From the NCBI GenBank assembly GCA_944325195.1, contig CALUZB010000014.1, positions 1 to 40,947 of the forward strand: a stretch of DNA of 40,947 bases, given 5' to 3'. This DNA comes from an uncultured Desulfovibrionaceae bacterium. Its GTDB lineage: Bacteria; Desulfobacterota; Desulfovibrionia; Desulfovibrionales; Desulfovibrionaceae. The notes beneath the pieces were generated by a model. The model did no database searches. It was not told the DNA's origin and saw only the letters and a program-made list of their open reading frames with translations. Positions 1 through 8,323 of this stretch are shown piece by piece; position 1 is the first letter of the stretch; every line of letters starts with the position of its first letter. Position numbers and translations under genes: made by a program.

Positions 1-806
1 AAAAACAGCCCAGCAACCCCCACCACCTGCAATCCCTTCCAGCTACTTACTAATCGACTACCCCTTCCTATCCACCTCGCTCCCTAGATATCCTAAGCTG
101 AGCGCCCTCTCCATATGCCAGTCCTGCGAGTTTCTCTGAGCTTTAAGGATAATCAGACTCGTCCTACTTATTACAAACCAACTGAATACAGAATAGTTTA
201 TAAGAATGGCCTTGCAAGTTTGACTCCGGGAGCGTAACGGATATATAGTTACTCATAAATGGGCCTGTGTCGGTATAAATTTGGAGAAACAGAAGTCATA
301 ACAGTTTTTTTTGCAGGCAGTGTCTGTGACTTCCTTGTAGTTCGGATAGTTGTGCGCGGCTTTGCCTCTCTATTACTGCCGTGAGCTGGACATTGAGTTC
401 AGACAGATAGCTGTTCTGATACTAAATCTGAATGCGATGAGGCGACATCGGGGACTAAACCGCGCCGTCGCTACAAGTCCTTGGCGCAACCAACTGCTTT
501 ATCATGCGGAGCCTCTCAGTCGTGAGCAAGTACCTTGAAAATTCGCTAACTCTTTTGTTCTGCAAATACAGCCATAAATTGGCCGCATGAGTTGTCAAAC
601 GTCGATATATTTATGCGTTTTGTGTGATGGATGGAAGCGGTTGAGAAGAGCAGGGCATTTGAGTCTGCCAAGTGAGCCGGGTAACTTCATTTACAATGAA
701 CACTGATGAATAATTATGAGCATGGAAATTGCATGGGAAACGTGATATGGCGTATTGAATATTTCAGTCGACTAAATAGTTAACTTAACAGCTTATCGGA
801 GTGAGT
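1..806. other. Leading region without a convincing gene
   Basis: I see no supported coding region, RNA gene or repeat here. The only open frame of note (350-538, plus strand, 62 codons) has no ribosome binding site, no ATG at its start and no recognisable composition. The first 120 bases are rich in C and T on the plus strand. The last part presumably carries the promoter of the HlyD-type gene, but I found no good -35/-10 pair. This could be decayed DNA, or a regulatory or RNA region I do not recognise. Confidence 0.5.
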
Positions 807-1907
807 ATGGATTCCCGAAAGATTATAATTGGCGGCATAGCTATATTGGCTTTGCTGTTGCTCATATTTACAATTTACTCCGGCTTTTCTGAAAATGAGT
901 ATAATGCTCAGTTAGCTGGGAAGCTGTTCACGCCTACGGCCCAAGCATCAGGCTCAATTTGCAAGAGCGACGTTAAAGCAGATATGTTTGTCAGTCGGGA
1001 TTTTCCCTTGTTTGAAATTGATAATCCGGAAGTCATAAGGGCATACGAGCAGGCCAATGCCGCTTTAATATCAGTTGAACAGGGGATAGTTTCGCCAGAG
1101 GCTTCACTTTCCGTAAGTATAGAACAGTTTGAGCAACGTGTGGCTAATGCGCTCAAGGTGGAGGCCGAGACAAAGAAAATGCGGGAAAAACTAAGCACGG
1201 CCTTAGCTGAAGCTTCATATAAACGCAGGAAAGCGGAGGCCAATCCCAAGGCGTATTCCAAGGAGTATATCGCTCAAGCCAAAGCCCTGGAAGATGGCTT
1301 GCAAAGTGGAATGGATGACGCTGCAAACAAGCAGGAGTTGGCTACCCAGGCTCGTGCTCGAGCAGAGCAGGAGTTGGCAGCAGTAAAAGAACAATTGAGT
1401 TTGTTTTCCACCCCTCAGGGAATGCAGGCTTTGCGCCAATATGAAATGGAAGCAGCTAAGAAGCGCCTGCAGGATGCTAGTGAAAAAATGGAGAGCTTGG
1501 TTGTCCGCTCACCCGTTGATGGCTATGTATTAGAGATGATGGTTAGCGAGGGCAGTGAAGTTAAACAGGGAGATAAATTGGCGACGATTGTGCCTTTGGA
1601 CCCAGAGTTTCTTTGGCTTAATGCCTTTTTTGATGAAAAAGTGGCAGTGAATTTAAGTATAGGGCAACCGTGCCGGATTGAGTTCACTGCTTTGAATGGT
1701 TTGGTGTTGACAGGGAGTGTGCGCTCAATTCGTCCTGCAACCTTGGCGCTTCCTTTGCCTGACAGCGATTTTGCTGATAAATTTACCAACATTGAGAGTC
1801 TGGTTCCTGTGATCGTTAGCATTGATGACTACGACCCTTCTGAAATGCCCCAACTGCGTTTGGGAATGACTGCAAAAGTTACCCCATTGAGTTTACCAAA
1901 TGAATGA
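807..1907 (+). CDS. HlyD/EmrA-type membrane-fusion (periplasmic adaptor) protein
   Basis: Predicted inner-membrane-anchored periplasmic adaptor, 366 residues. ATG at 807 is preferred over GTG at 801 because GGAG at 798-801 lies 5 bases before it. Residues about 6-26 form one transmembrane helix (IIIGGIAILALLLLIFTIY). Then comes a short, degenerate first half of the lipoyl-like motif ending FEIDNPEV, and a long Ala/Glu/Lys-rich coiled coil. The second lipoyl half follows (VRSPVDGYVLEMMVSEGSEV), then a beta-barrel segment. Family members bridge an inner-membrane exporter and an outer-membrane channel, or help export polysaccharide. No transporter or TolC-like gene is adjacent, so the partner is unknown. 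The downstream gene overlaps by 8 bases. The family assignment is firm; the substrate cannot be inferred. Confidence 0.85.
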   Translation: MDSRKIIIGGIAILALLLLIFTIYSGFSENEYNAQLAGKLFTPTAQASGSICKSDVKADMFVSRDFPLFEIDNPEVIRAYEQANAALISVEQGIVSPEASLSVSIEQFEQRVANALKVEAETKKMREKLSTALAEASYKRRKAEANPKAYSKEYIAQAKALEDGLQSGMDDAANKQELATQARARAEQELAAVKEQLSLFSTPQGMQALRQYEMEAAKKRLQDASEKMESLVVRSPVDGYVLEMMVSEGSEVKQGDKLATIVPLDPEFLWLNAFFDEKVAVNLSIGQPCRIEFTALNGLVLTGSVRSIRPATLALPLPDSDFADKFTNIESLVPVIVSIDDYDPSEMPQLRLGMTAKVTPLSLPNE

Positions 1908-2118
1908 GCAAAATACTTACCAAATAACTGTAATTCTTGAGCCTCAAAATAAAACCTGTCACATGGTCAGGCCGCGTAGCGTTATCCAGTTGCTGAACCG
2001 CTTAAATCTTAAGCCTAATCAGGTGCTGGTTATCAGAAACGGCGGTTTGCTGACTCCAGACCGGGAAATACTGCCGGGCGATACTATTACCTTGCGTAGC
2101 GTAGTTTCCAGCGGCTGA
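1900..2118 (+). CDS. ThiS/MoaD-like beta-grasp protein with SG terminus
   Basis: A 72-residue protein of ubiquitin-like, sulfur-carrier type. The spacing of hydrophobic residues, the LVIRNGGLLTPDREILPGD segment and the ITLRSVVSSG tail match the MoaD/ThiS fold. Carriers in this family end in Gly-Gly, whose terminus is adenylated and thiocarboxylated. This protein ends Ser-Ser-Gly, so the penultimate Gly is missing. It starts inside the last codons of the HlyD-type gene (8-base overlap) and has no clear ribosome binding site, which suggests translational coupling. No thiG, moaE or adenylating enzyme is nearby. It could be a carrier for tRNA or cofactor sulfuration that tolerates SG, or a beta-grasp protein that no longer carries sulfur. 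Confidence 0.7.
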   Translation: MNEQNTYQITVILEPQNKTCHMVRPRSVIQLLNRLNLKPNQVLVIRNGGLLTPDREILPGDTITLRSVVSSG

Positions 2119-2333
2119 GGCTAATTCTGTATCCTAAGCGCATTATCTGTAAAAGTATCGGCAGCATATAAGCTGAACTTGTTCGATTATACAGATATGC
2201 AACGGAGCGGGAAGGGGGATTGTTTGCTCTCTTATTAATTAGTTAAGATGACGCGAATAAGTTTAGTTTGTTTATGGCATACTGGATTACAGCGTATGTG
2301 ATCGATTAAGTATTCAGAGGTTTTAAAAATATC

Positions 2334-2362
2334 TTGACCTGTGGCAAAAGCTGGTGTATTTA
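2334..2362 (+). promoter_or_regulatory. Sigma-70 type promoter of tRNA-His
   Basis: TTGACC at 2334-2339 and TATTTA at 2357-2362 are separated by 17 bases and end 12 bases before the tRNA. The same TTGACC-N17-TATTNA arrangement precedes the tRNA-Asn gene at 25936, which supports both calls. Confidence 0.7.
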
Positions 2363-2374
2363 AATCACTCTTGT

Positions 2375-2451
2375 GGCGGACGTAGCTCAGTTGGCAGAGC
2401 ACCAGATTGTGGCTCTGGGGGCCGTGGGTTCAAATCCCACCGTTCGCCCCA
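2375..2451 (+). tRNA. tRNA-His (GTG)
   Basis: Full cloverleaf. The acceptor stem GCGGACG pairs with CGTTCGC, including one G-T pair. An extra G at 2375 faces C73, as is diagnostic for tRNA-His (G-1:C73). The anticodon stem CCAGA/TCTGG encloses loop TTGTGGC with anticodon GTG at 2409-2411. The T arm is GTGGG-TTCAAAT-CCCAC. CCA is encoded at 2449-2451. It has its own promoter and appears monocistronic. Confidence 0.97.
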
Positions 2452-2509
2452 ATTCTATTTATCTGGCTGGGGGCAACACTTCCAGCGTCAAAAGCTATGA
2501 ATTAGATCC

Positions 2510-2537
2510 TAAAGAGATTAGTTTGTTCTGTCGATAA
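2510..2537 (+). promoter_or_regulatory. Possible sigma-28 (FliA) promoter
   Basis: TAAAGAGA at 2510-2517, 12 bases, then GTCGATAA at 2530-2537. The enteric FliA consensus is TAAAGTTT-N11-GCCGATAA, so both half-sites match well and the spacing is one base long. It lies about 200 bases before the flagellin start, giving a leader of about 190 bases that would include the TATC tract. Plausible for a flagellin, but long leaders are not typical. Confidence 0.4.
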
Positions 2538-2667
2538 AACCATTAAATGAGCATTAAGGATACTACGGGCGTGAGTTGGTTGTAATTTAGAATATAGAAG
2601 AACGATGTTTTATGTGGCAGATGTGTTTTCTCGATGCCCTTGTTTCTATTTCAGAACAGATTAACTA

Positions 2668-2704
<37 letters not shown>

Positions 2705-2712
2705 TGATTGTC

Positions 2713-2718
2713 TATAAT
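2713..2718 (+). promoter_or_regulatory. TATAAT -10-like box next to the TATC tract
   Basis: A perfect TATAAT. A -35 element at normal spacing would fall about 2690-2695, inside the repeat, where the sequence (CTATCT) is a poor match. Transcription would begin near 2725, leaving a leader of about 11 bases that still contains GGGAG. It may therefore be an extended or activator-dependent promoter, or a chance match. Confidence 0.4.
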
Positions 2719-2735
2719 CATATGAGGGAGTAGTG

Positions 2736-4106
2736 ATGCTCCCCTCCCTACGCGCTAATGTGGTCGCCATGAATACGGCCCGGCATTTAAAGAACAGCTG
2801 TTTACATCTTTCAGCTTCTGTTCAACGCCTCTCTTCTGGTCTGCGGCTCAACGCGGCAGCAGATGATGTGGCTGGCTTGGGTATTCGGGAGTTGATGCGG
2901 GCGGATATTGCAACTTTCAAGCAGGGCGTGCGCAATGCCAATGACGCCATTTCTATGATTCAAGTGGCGGAGGGAGCCTTACAGGTTATTGATGAAAAGC
3001 TGATCCGAATGAAAGAACTGGCGGAACAGGCCGCCACCGGCAAGCTGAAGATTCATTTCGGCGCAGCTAACAGGTCCGCCGAAGACTACTACTACATCAA
3101 CATCGGCGACGCTACTCTGGAGGGGTTGGGATTGCGTTCTGATACCGCTGTGGCGTCTGGCGGAAATGGGGGAGGTGGTGGAACCCATATTGGAACTGTT
3201 CCTATTCTCAGTGAACGGGTAAATAATAATACTTTTTATGGCGGGCGCAATTTCTGGTCAGGAATAATTTCTTTTGCGATCATCCCGGCCGGGACAAAGA
3301 ATCTTAGGGTCAAATTAAACGACGCGTTTGATAACGATACTATTGAGCTGTTTACCAGAAACGGTGTGCAACTGGCAGGCACTCCCATAGGTTGGCATGC
3401 AGACATCAACACCTTTCCGGAGTGGAAAAGGAATGGAGTGGTTGACAACTCTACTATGGAATCAATGGTTTTAACTGAAGAAAACGCATTTCTCCCCGGT
3501 GCGATTTATGATGCGACTCTCATAAACGGTACTGGAGGCGTCCCGGCCTGGACCGATACTTTTCCATATAATACGTTTTCATATAACGGAATGCAAATAG
3601 GCTATTCCGGTGAAGGGAATGCCTATCAAATACCTGTACACGACAGACACCACATCGAATATTTATGTATTGACGAGGTGACGGAAGACTTGGTTATGTT
3701 GGCCGTGGGAACCGGGGTATTTACTCTGGGGGCTTCATGGGATGAGATGCCGTTACTTGTGAACGGAAATCCCGGTACTGAAGGTGCGACGGAAGGTGCG
3801 ACGGGTGTCACCACAATCTCAATCAGCACGCAGCAGCTCGCCCAAGAAGCCTTGCCCCGACTTGACGATGCCATTATCAAAAAGGACAAAATCCGCGCCC
3901 ATCTAGGAGCAAGTCATATTGCCAACCTCTCTATTCAAGCTGAAAATTTGCAGGCTTCAGAATCGCGTATATCCGACGTTGATGCAGCTACAGAGATGAC
4001 CGAATTTGTTCGCTCGCAACTCCTTACGCTGTCCGCCACGGCCATGTTGGCTCAGACCAACTCCCTGCCCTGGATGCTGCTTTCGCTGCTTAATGCCCCG
4101 GGATAA
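2736..4106 (+). CDS. fliC: Flagellin with shortened D1 core and a large inserted domain
   Basis: Flagellar filament subunit, 456 residues from ATG 2736 (GAGGGAG at 2724-2730, 5 bases away). The N-terminal D0/D1 helix is clear (ANVVAMNTARHL, RLSSGLRLNAAADDVAGLGI, NANDAISMIQVAEGALQVID, ELAEQAATG), and so is the C-terminal region (IQAENLQASESRISDVDAAT, EMTEFVRSQLLTLSATAMLA). Compared with ordinary Desulfovibrio-type flagellins, the roughly 60-residue segment after AATG (the usual SDQR...ATDFNG stretch) is absent, and the protein jumps straight to the usual KIHFG..N.SAEDYYYI segment. In the C-terminal half the LQNRLENT piece after RAHLGA is also missing. Residues about 150-350 form a Gly/aromatic-rich insert, probably the exposed D2/D3-type domain. 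No other flagellar gene is adjacent. Confidence 0.93.
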   Translation: MLPSLRANVVAMNTARHLKNSCLHLSASVQRLSSGLRLNAAADDVAGLGIRELMRADIATFKQGVRNANDAISMIQVAEGALQVIDEKLIRMKELAEQAATGKLKIHFGAANRSAEDYYYINIGDATLEGLGLRSDTAVASGGNGGGGGTHIGTVPILSERVNNNTFYGGRNFWSGIISFAIIPAGTKNLRVKLNDAFDNDTIELFTRNGVQLAGTPIGWHADINTFPEWKRNGVVDNSTMESMVLTEENAFLPGAIYDATLINGTGGVPAWTDTFPYNTFSYNGMQIGYSGEGNAYQIPVHDRHHIEYLCIDEVTEDLVMLAVGTGVFTLGASWDEMPLLVNGNPGTEGATEGATGVTTISISTQQLAQEALPRLDDAIIKKDKIRAHLGASHIANLSIQAENLQASESRISDVDAATEMTEFVRSQLLTLSATAMLAQTNSLPWMLLSLLNAPG

Positions 4107-4242
4107 TTGTCTTGCGGATTGAATGACCCATCTGACAGGGGTGAGAGGTGAAACAGGATCTATGGGGATACTCATTTTGAGTTGTCTCTCAGTTTCTTTT
4201 AAAGGTCAGGCCGTCTTTTGAGGAGTCGAAGCACGCCTATAA

Positions 4243-4280
4243 GGACCGTACTCATTCACGTTTGTAACGGTCCGCTTTTT
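4243..4280 (+). terminator. Probable intrinsic terminator after the flagellin gene
   Basis: GGACCGT (4243-4249) pairs with ACGGTCC (4267-4273) across a 17-base loop, followed by GC and five T. It lies about 140 bases after the flagellin stop. The long loop lowers confidence. Confidence 0.5.
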
Positions 4281-4309
4281 AAGCAGTGAGCGGAAAAAGT
4301 GCGGTTTGC

Positions 4310-4326
4310 GCAAGCAGAAAGCTTGC
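4310..4326 (-). terminator. Possible hairpin at the 3' end of the hisC operon
   Basis: GCAAGC-AGAAA-GCTTGC, about 65 bases beyond the stop of the RluA/CoaE fusion gene. No T-run follows on the minus strand, so it may be only a stabilising stem-loop. Confidence 0.3.
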
Positions 4327-4391
4327 TGATAATTTTCCAGCTCTTCAAGATAGAAGCATAGGCGGAGGATTTCATGTGATTGTCTGAAACT

Positions 4392-6188
4392 CTATGAGCA
4401 GTTTTTAAAGTTGAAGCTCTCCAGCCGGTCCAGTATGCAATGGACATTATGCTTACTTACAGCGCGTTGGAAGTCTCCCAAGAATAGTTTCAACTCTTTG
4501 GCGGCTTCTTTTAAATGTTCCAGACTTTGGCTGTTGTCTATTATAAGATCGCAAGCAGCTCTTTTTTCCGCTTCCGGCCATTGCCAGGAATCAAGAACTG
4601 CAGCTTTCGCCTCCTCAACTCCGCGCTGCTTAAGCCGCTGGTAGCGGAGTTCCGTGGGGGTGTCCACATAAATAAGAAGCGGTGTTCCGGGAGTGGCCTG
4701 GTTCAGCTTAATGCTGCTTTTACCTCGGTCTGGAGTGCTCATAGTTCCCCAAACGTTTTCCAGGCCGCTATTTCGGCGGGGCCAACCGGCTTCAAGGAAT
4801 AGCGGCACTTCCGCCGCAAGAATGCTTGTTTTGTTTGCAACGGCTTCAGGCGGAATTGTTTCCCAGAAGTCCGCTAATTTGTGCTGCACCAGGGGATGAA
4901 TCAGGCGTTCAATATCTTTGCGCAGTCCCGGGCGGGTTTGCATGGCATTAAACAAACTCTGCTTATCCAATTTTCCACTGTCATCAATAAATCTGTTGCC
5001 ATACCAGTTCTTAAGCAATACCCACCCATCTTTATTTTGCTGATAAAGCCTGTTGACTTCAGCATCGGCACTCCATATCGGAAGCCCTAACCTCTGCAAT
5101 TCATTAAGTAAAGCGGATTTGCCACAGCCGGGCAAGCCGGTAATTGCTACTTTAATGGGGACGTCCAGTAAAGCTTTCAAAGCTTCCATGAAATCAGAAG
5201 GAAGCTCTGATTTAAAATGGAGCGGCTTCCCGGTATCCGGCTGATTAAAGCTCAGCTTCCAGGCGTGCAGCATCTGGCGGTTTGCAATTTTCAGCTTGTG
5301 GTGGATTTTGGGGTTGGAAGTTTTGGGGTGGGGCAACAATTCAATGTCTCCAGCCCCCCCGTATAAGTTGTCTCCCCAAATAGGGTGTCCTATAGCCGCC
5401 AGATGCACCCTGATTTGGTGAGTGCGGCCGGTATGAATTTTCACGCCAAGGAGAGAGAATTCACTGCCTTTAAACAGACCGTTTCCTGAATAGATAATTC
5501 GATATTCACTGACCGCTTCTCTACCGCCCGGCATAACTGCCATTTTAGTTTTTACCGTGGGGTGGCGGGCAATGGGCTGATTGATTACTCCATAATCACA
5601 GCTCGGCTTTCCCATAACCAGGGCCAGATATTCTTTGCTTACCGCCCGAGCGGCAAAGGCCGCGCTGAGCTTGAGCCGGGTAGGTTCATTCAGGGCAACC
5701 AACAACAGGCCGCTGGTATCTTTGTCCAGCCTGTGCACAATGCCGGGCCTTAGGCCGGGCGTCTGGGCGAGCTTTGGAAAATGGTGAAGCAAAATATTGA
5801 CTAAGGTGTTTTTGGGGCAGGAAGGGCAGGGGTGCACAGTAAGATAAGGAGGTTTATCGAGCACCAGAAAGTCGTTATTTTGATAAATTATCGTTAAGCT
5901 CCCTTCCTGGGCTTCAGGAGTTGTATTTTCCGGGGCGGGCAACACCAAACGAACTAATTGTTCCGGGAACAGCGGACGGCGGGGGAGTTTTACAGGTGCT
6001 CCATTTACAGTGACGTTTCCATCTGAAATCAGTTGCTTGATTTTTTGTCTGGAAATGCCGTTGCCGGCAAGTTGAGCGGCAAGAAAAGCATCAAGCCGTT
6101 TGCCGTGATCTGGAGAACTTACCTGAAATTCAAAAGTGTATTCAGTCTGAGTTTCTAAATCCGCTTGTCCGGAGTGATTGTTGCTCAT
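4392..6188 (-). CDS. coaE: Fused RluA-family pseudouridine synthase and dephospho-CoA kinase
   Basis: One 598-residue reading frame carries two complete enzymes. Residues about 24-330 are an RluA/RluD-type pseudouridine synthase: an S4 domain (KQLISDGNVTVNG), motif HRLDKDTSG at 152-160 with catalytic Asp155, and IHTGRTHQIRVHL at 251-263. From about 345 the protein is dephospho-CoA kinase, the last step of CoA synthesis. It shows P-loop GLPGCGKS at 351-358, SADAE, a Pro-rich VPLFLEAGW strand, an Arg-rich lid (LRYQRLKQRG) and DLIIDN. All catalytic residues of both halves appear present. The ATG overlaps the cmk stop by 4 bases, so it is the last gene of hisC-cmk-rluA/coaE. I think similar fusions occur in Desulfovibrio relatives but could not check. 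Confidence 0.9.
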   Translation of the reverse strand: MSNNHSGQADLETQTEYTFEFQVSSPDHGKRLDAFLAAQLAGNGISRQKIKQLISDGNVTVNGAPVKLPRRPLFPEQLVRLVLPAPENTTPEAQEGSLTIIYQNNDFLVLDKPPYLTVHPCPSCPKNTLVNILLHHFPKLAQTPGLRPGIVHRLDKDTSGLLLVALNEPTRLKLSAAFAARAVSKEYLALVMGKPSCDYGVINQPIARHPTVKTKMAVMPGGREAVSEYRIIYSGNGLFKGSEFSLLGVKIHTGRTHQIRVHLAAIGHPIWGDNLYGGAGDIELLPHPKTSNPKIHHKLKIANRQMLHAWKLSFNQPDTGKPLHFKSELPSDFMEALKALLDVPIKVAITGLPGCGKSALLNELQRLGLPIWSADAEVNRLYQQNKDGWVLLKNWYGNRFIDDSGKLDKQSLFNAMQTRPGLRKDIERLIHPLVQHKLADFWETIPPEAVANKTSILAAEVPLFLEAGWPRRNSGLENVWGTMSTPDRGKSSIKLNQATPGTPLLIYVDTPTELRYQRLKQRGVEEAKAAVLDSWQWPEAEKRAACDLIIDNSQSLEHLKEAAKELKLFLGDFQRAVSKHNVHCILDRLESFNFKNCS

Positions 6189-6871
6189 TGTTTATGGGAG
6201 CGCCTTTCCAATAAGTGATTGATATGAGTGGACAGAAGCTCAAGCACTTCTTCCACGGTGCGTTCAGTGGTATCAATTAAAACAGCGTCCCGCGCCGGGC
6301 GCAGTGGGCTTTCTTTCCGGTTGCGGTCTTTGGCGTCGCGACTGAGTATTTGATCGAGAATAGTGGAATAATCCGCCGCTATGCCCATACTTTCAAGCTG
6401 GCGAGAACGCCGTCTGGCCCGCTCTTCCGGGGTTGCGTCAAGAAAGAACTTGCACCCGGCGTGGGGGAAGATTACAGTTCCCATATCCCGCCCCTCGCAA
6501 ACCAAGGCGGTTTGTTTGCCCACCGCCCGTTGAGCGTTGCGGAGAAAAGAGCGAACAACCGGTTTAACAGCCAGCTTGGACGCTAAATTCGCTATCTCTT
6601 CAGAGCGGATTTCTGCTCCGAACTGCCGCCCGTTATTGCACATTTGGGAATTCTGCCCGGTGCCTTGAATGGAAAAATGGAAATTCTCCAACTCTGACTC
6701 AAGCTGGCTGTCTGACATTTCCAGACTTTCGGGTCCGATTTCATAAGCTAAAATGCGAAACATCGCCCCGCTGTCCATATAAGGAATATTCAACTTCTGG
6801 GCCAGCGCCTGAGCAAGACTGCTTTTGCCTACTCCGGCCGGCCCGTCCAAAGTAACAATGAAATCTTTCAT
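6185..6871 (-). CDS. cmk: Cytidylate kinase
   Basis: A 228-residue nucleoside-monophosphate kinase that phosphorylates CMP and dCMP with ATP. The P-loop is GPAGVGKSSLA at residues 11-21. Other family marks are YMDSGAMFR, the CMP-binding GRDMGTVIFP and the lid segment RARRRSRQLE with downstream SRDAKDRNRKESPLRPA. The length is normal for the family. Its start overlaps the hisC stop (ATGA at 6868-6871) and its stop overlaps the next start (6185-6188), so the three genes are translationally coupled. Confidence 0.95.
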   Translation of the reverse strand: MKDFIVTLDGPAGVGKSSLAQALAQKLNIPYMDSGAMFRILAYEIGPESLEMSDSQLESELENFHFSIQGTGQNSQMCNNGRQFGAEIRSEEIANLASKLAVKPVVRSFLRNAQRAVGKQTALVCEGRDMGTVIFPHAGCKFFLDATPEERARRRSRQLESMGIAADYSTILDQILSRDAKDRNRKESPLRPARDAVLIDTTERTVEEVLELLSTHINHLLERRSHKQ

Positions 6872-7983
6872 CCGATTATTTCCTCACAGGCCTGTGCATA
6901 CAACAGATTTTCTTCCGGAGTACCAATACTGACACGCAAATATGCATCCAATCCGTAGCTTTTTAACGGGCGGACAATGAAGCCCTTTTGTAAGAGTTTT
7001 TCAAACAAATCATTTGCGGCCAGCCCATTCGGTGGGCGAACCATGATAAAGTTGGCCTGACTGGGCAGAACTTCAAATCCAAGTTCACGCATTTTGCTTG
7101 AAAGCATTTTTCGCCCCTCTCTGACCGTTGCAAGAGTTTTTTCATAAAAGTCCATGTCTTCAAGGGCGGTTAAAGCGGCCTGTTCAGCAAGTATGTTTAC
7201 TGAAAAAGGCAGATGCACACGTGTAAGCACATCTGCAAGATATTCGGGCAACAGTCCATATCCCACTCTTAAGCCGGCCAGTCCAAAACTCTTGGAAAAT
7301 GTGCGCAATATGGCCAGGTTTGGGAATTCTCTCAAACGGGGGAGCAAAGAGTGCGCTGCCTCATCATCACAAAAATCCATATAGGCTTCGTCAATTACCA
7401 GCAGGCAGGAAGAGGGGAGCGCGCGTGCTGCCCGTTCCAGTTCTTCTGCCGGTGGGCAATAGCCGGAAGGGTTGTCCGGCGAGGTGACGAAAACAATCCT
7501 GGTATTGGCGTCAACCAGGCTTAAAAGCTCTTCCCAGGGAAAACTGAAGTCCGGTTTTAGAGGGGCTTGGCGGAATTCCACCCCGGCAAGCTTTGCCTGT
7601 AAACGGTAAATGCTGAAACAAGGCTTAAAAGCGACAATATTATGCCGGCCCGGGTCTGCAAGCACACGCACAAGCAAGTCTATTATCTCATCAGAGCCGT
7701 TGCCGACTGCTACCATTGAAGCTGGGAGGTGATGGTGTGTGGCGATTGCCCGGGTCAGTCTGGGAACACCGGATTGTGGGTAACGGAAAGAAAGGCAGCC
7801 TGAAGTTTTCAGGACTTCCAGCACCTTCGGGGAAACTCCAAGCGGATTTTCATTGCTTGCAAGTTTAATTACCTGGTTTAAGGAATAACGCTCTTTAATT
7901 TCATCAATGGAAAGCCCGGGGACATATGGGCTGAAGGAGCGGGCCGCGGCACGAAGCTCCGGCCCGTTGGATTTGCTGTTCAT
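6868..7983 (-). CDS. hisC: Histidinol-phosphate aminotransferase
   Basis: A PLP-dependent class I/II aminotransferase of 371 residues that makes histidinol phosphate from imidazole-acetol phosphate. It shows the opening KLASNENPLGVSPKVLE, the PLP-site stretch VFVTSPDNPSGYCPP, DEAYMDF, the Schiff-base lysine in RTFSKSFGLAGLRVGYG, and C-terminal YLRVSIGTPEEN. It is the first gene of the operon with cmk and the RluA/CoaE fusion, with no other histidine gene nearby. Family members can also act on aromatic keto acids, so specificity is inferred. The ribosome binding site is weak (TAGGT). Confidence 0.93.
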   Translation of the reverse strand: MNSKSNGPELRAAARSFSPYVPGLSIDEIKERYSLNQVIKLASNENPLGVSPKVLEVLKTSGCLSFRYPQSGVPRLTRAIATHHHLPASMVAVGNGSDEIIDLLVRVLADPGRHNIVAFKPCFSIYRLQAKLAGVEFRQAPLKPDFSFPWEELLSLVDANTRIVFVTSPDNPSGYCPPAEELERAARALPSSCLLVIDEAYMDFCDDEAAHSLLPRLREFPNLAILRTFSKSFGLAGLRVGYGLLPEYLADVLTRVHLPFSVNILAEQAALTALEDMDFYEKTLATVREGRKMLSSKMRELGFEVLPSQANFIMVRPPNGLAANDLFEKLLQKGFIVRPLKSYGLDAYLRVSIGTPEENLLYAQACEEIIG

Positions 7984-8323
7984 AAATACCTACGCACCCC
8001 GCTTTCTGGCTGCACATTGAATCAGCAATCGCAGTTCGGCAACCTGCAGCCACGAATGAGGGAAAAACACCCTGAACTTGAAGTTACATAATCGCTTAAA
8101 CTCAAGCATTATTGATTTTAAGCGGACACTAACCAACGTGTAATTATCTTCCCGCGCAAATATTATAACCCGCCGCCCTTAAACGGGCGGCGGCAAACCC
8201 TTATGAGCGGCAGCACTCATTATAAATTACTTGATAATTACATGGAACATATCGCTGAAAACTTTTTCAGCTTATCCACGGCAACCTTTCCGCCGCGCCG
8301 GCTAAATCATCTATAAACGGCTT
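7984..8323. other. Intergenic region between uspA and hisC
   Basis: About 340 bases without a gene. It holds a GC-rich hairpin (8170-8193, listed separately) and presumably the hisC promoter on the minus strand, which I could not assign with confidence. Confidence 0.6.
8170..8193 (-). terminator. Hairpin terminator after uspA
   Basis: CCGCCGCCC (8170-8178) and GGGCGGCGG (8185-8193) form a perfect 9-pair stem with a 6-base loop. Read on the minus strand it is followed by GTTATAATATTTG, only moderately T-rich. Its position about 130 bases after the uspA stop fits transcription ending before hisC. Confidence 0.6.

Noticed and set aside
350..538. 62-codon frame in the leading region
   Set aside because: No ATG at the start, no ribosome site, no recognisable composition, and a bounded random-length frame.
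2616..2632. TGGCAGATGTGTTTTC as a sigma-54 promoter for flagellin
   Set aside because: The -12 element lacks the invariant GC (TC instead), so the match is not acceptable.
4256..4447. Small minus-strand frame next to the fusion gene end
   Set aside because: It overlaps the last codons of the RluA/CoaE fusion gene in another frame and has no supporting features.
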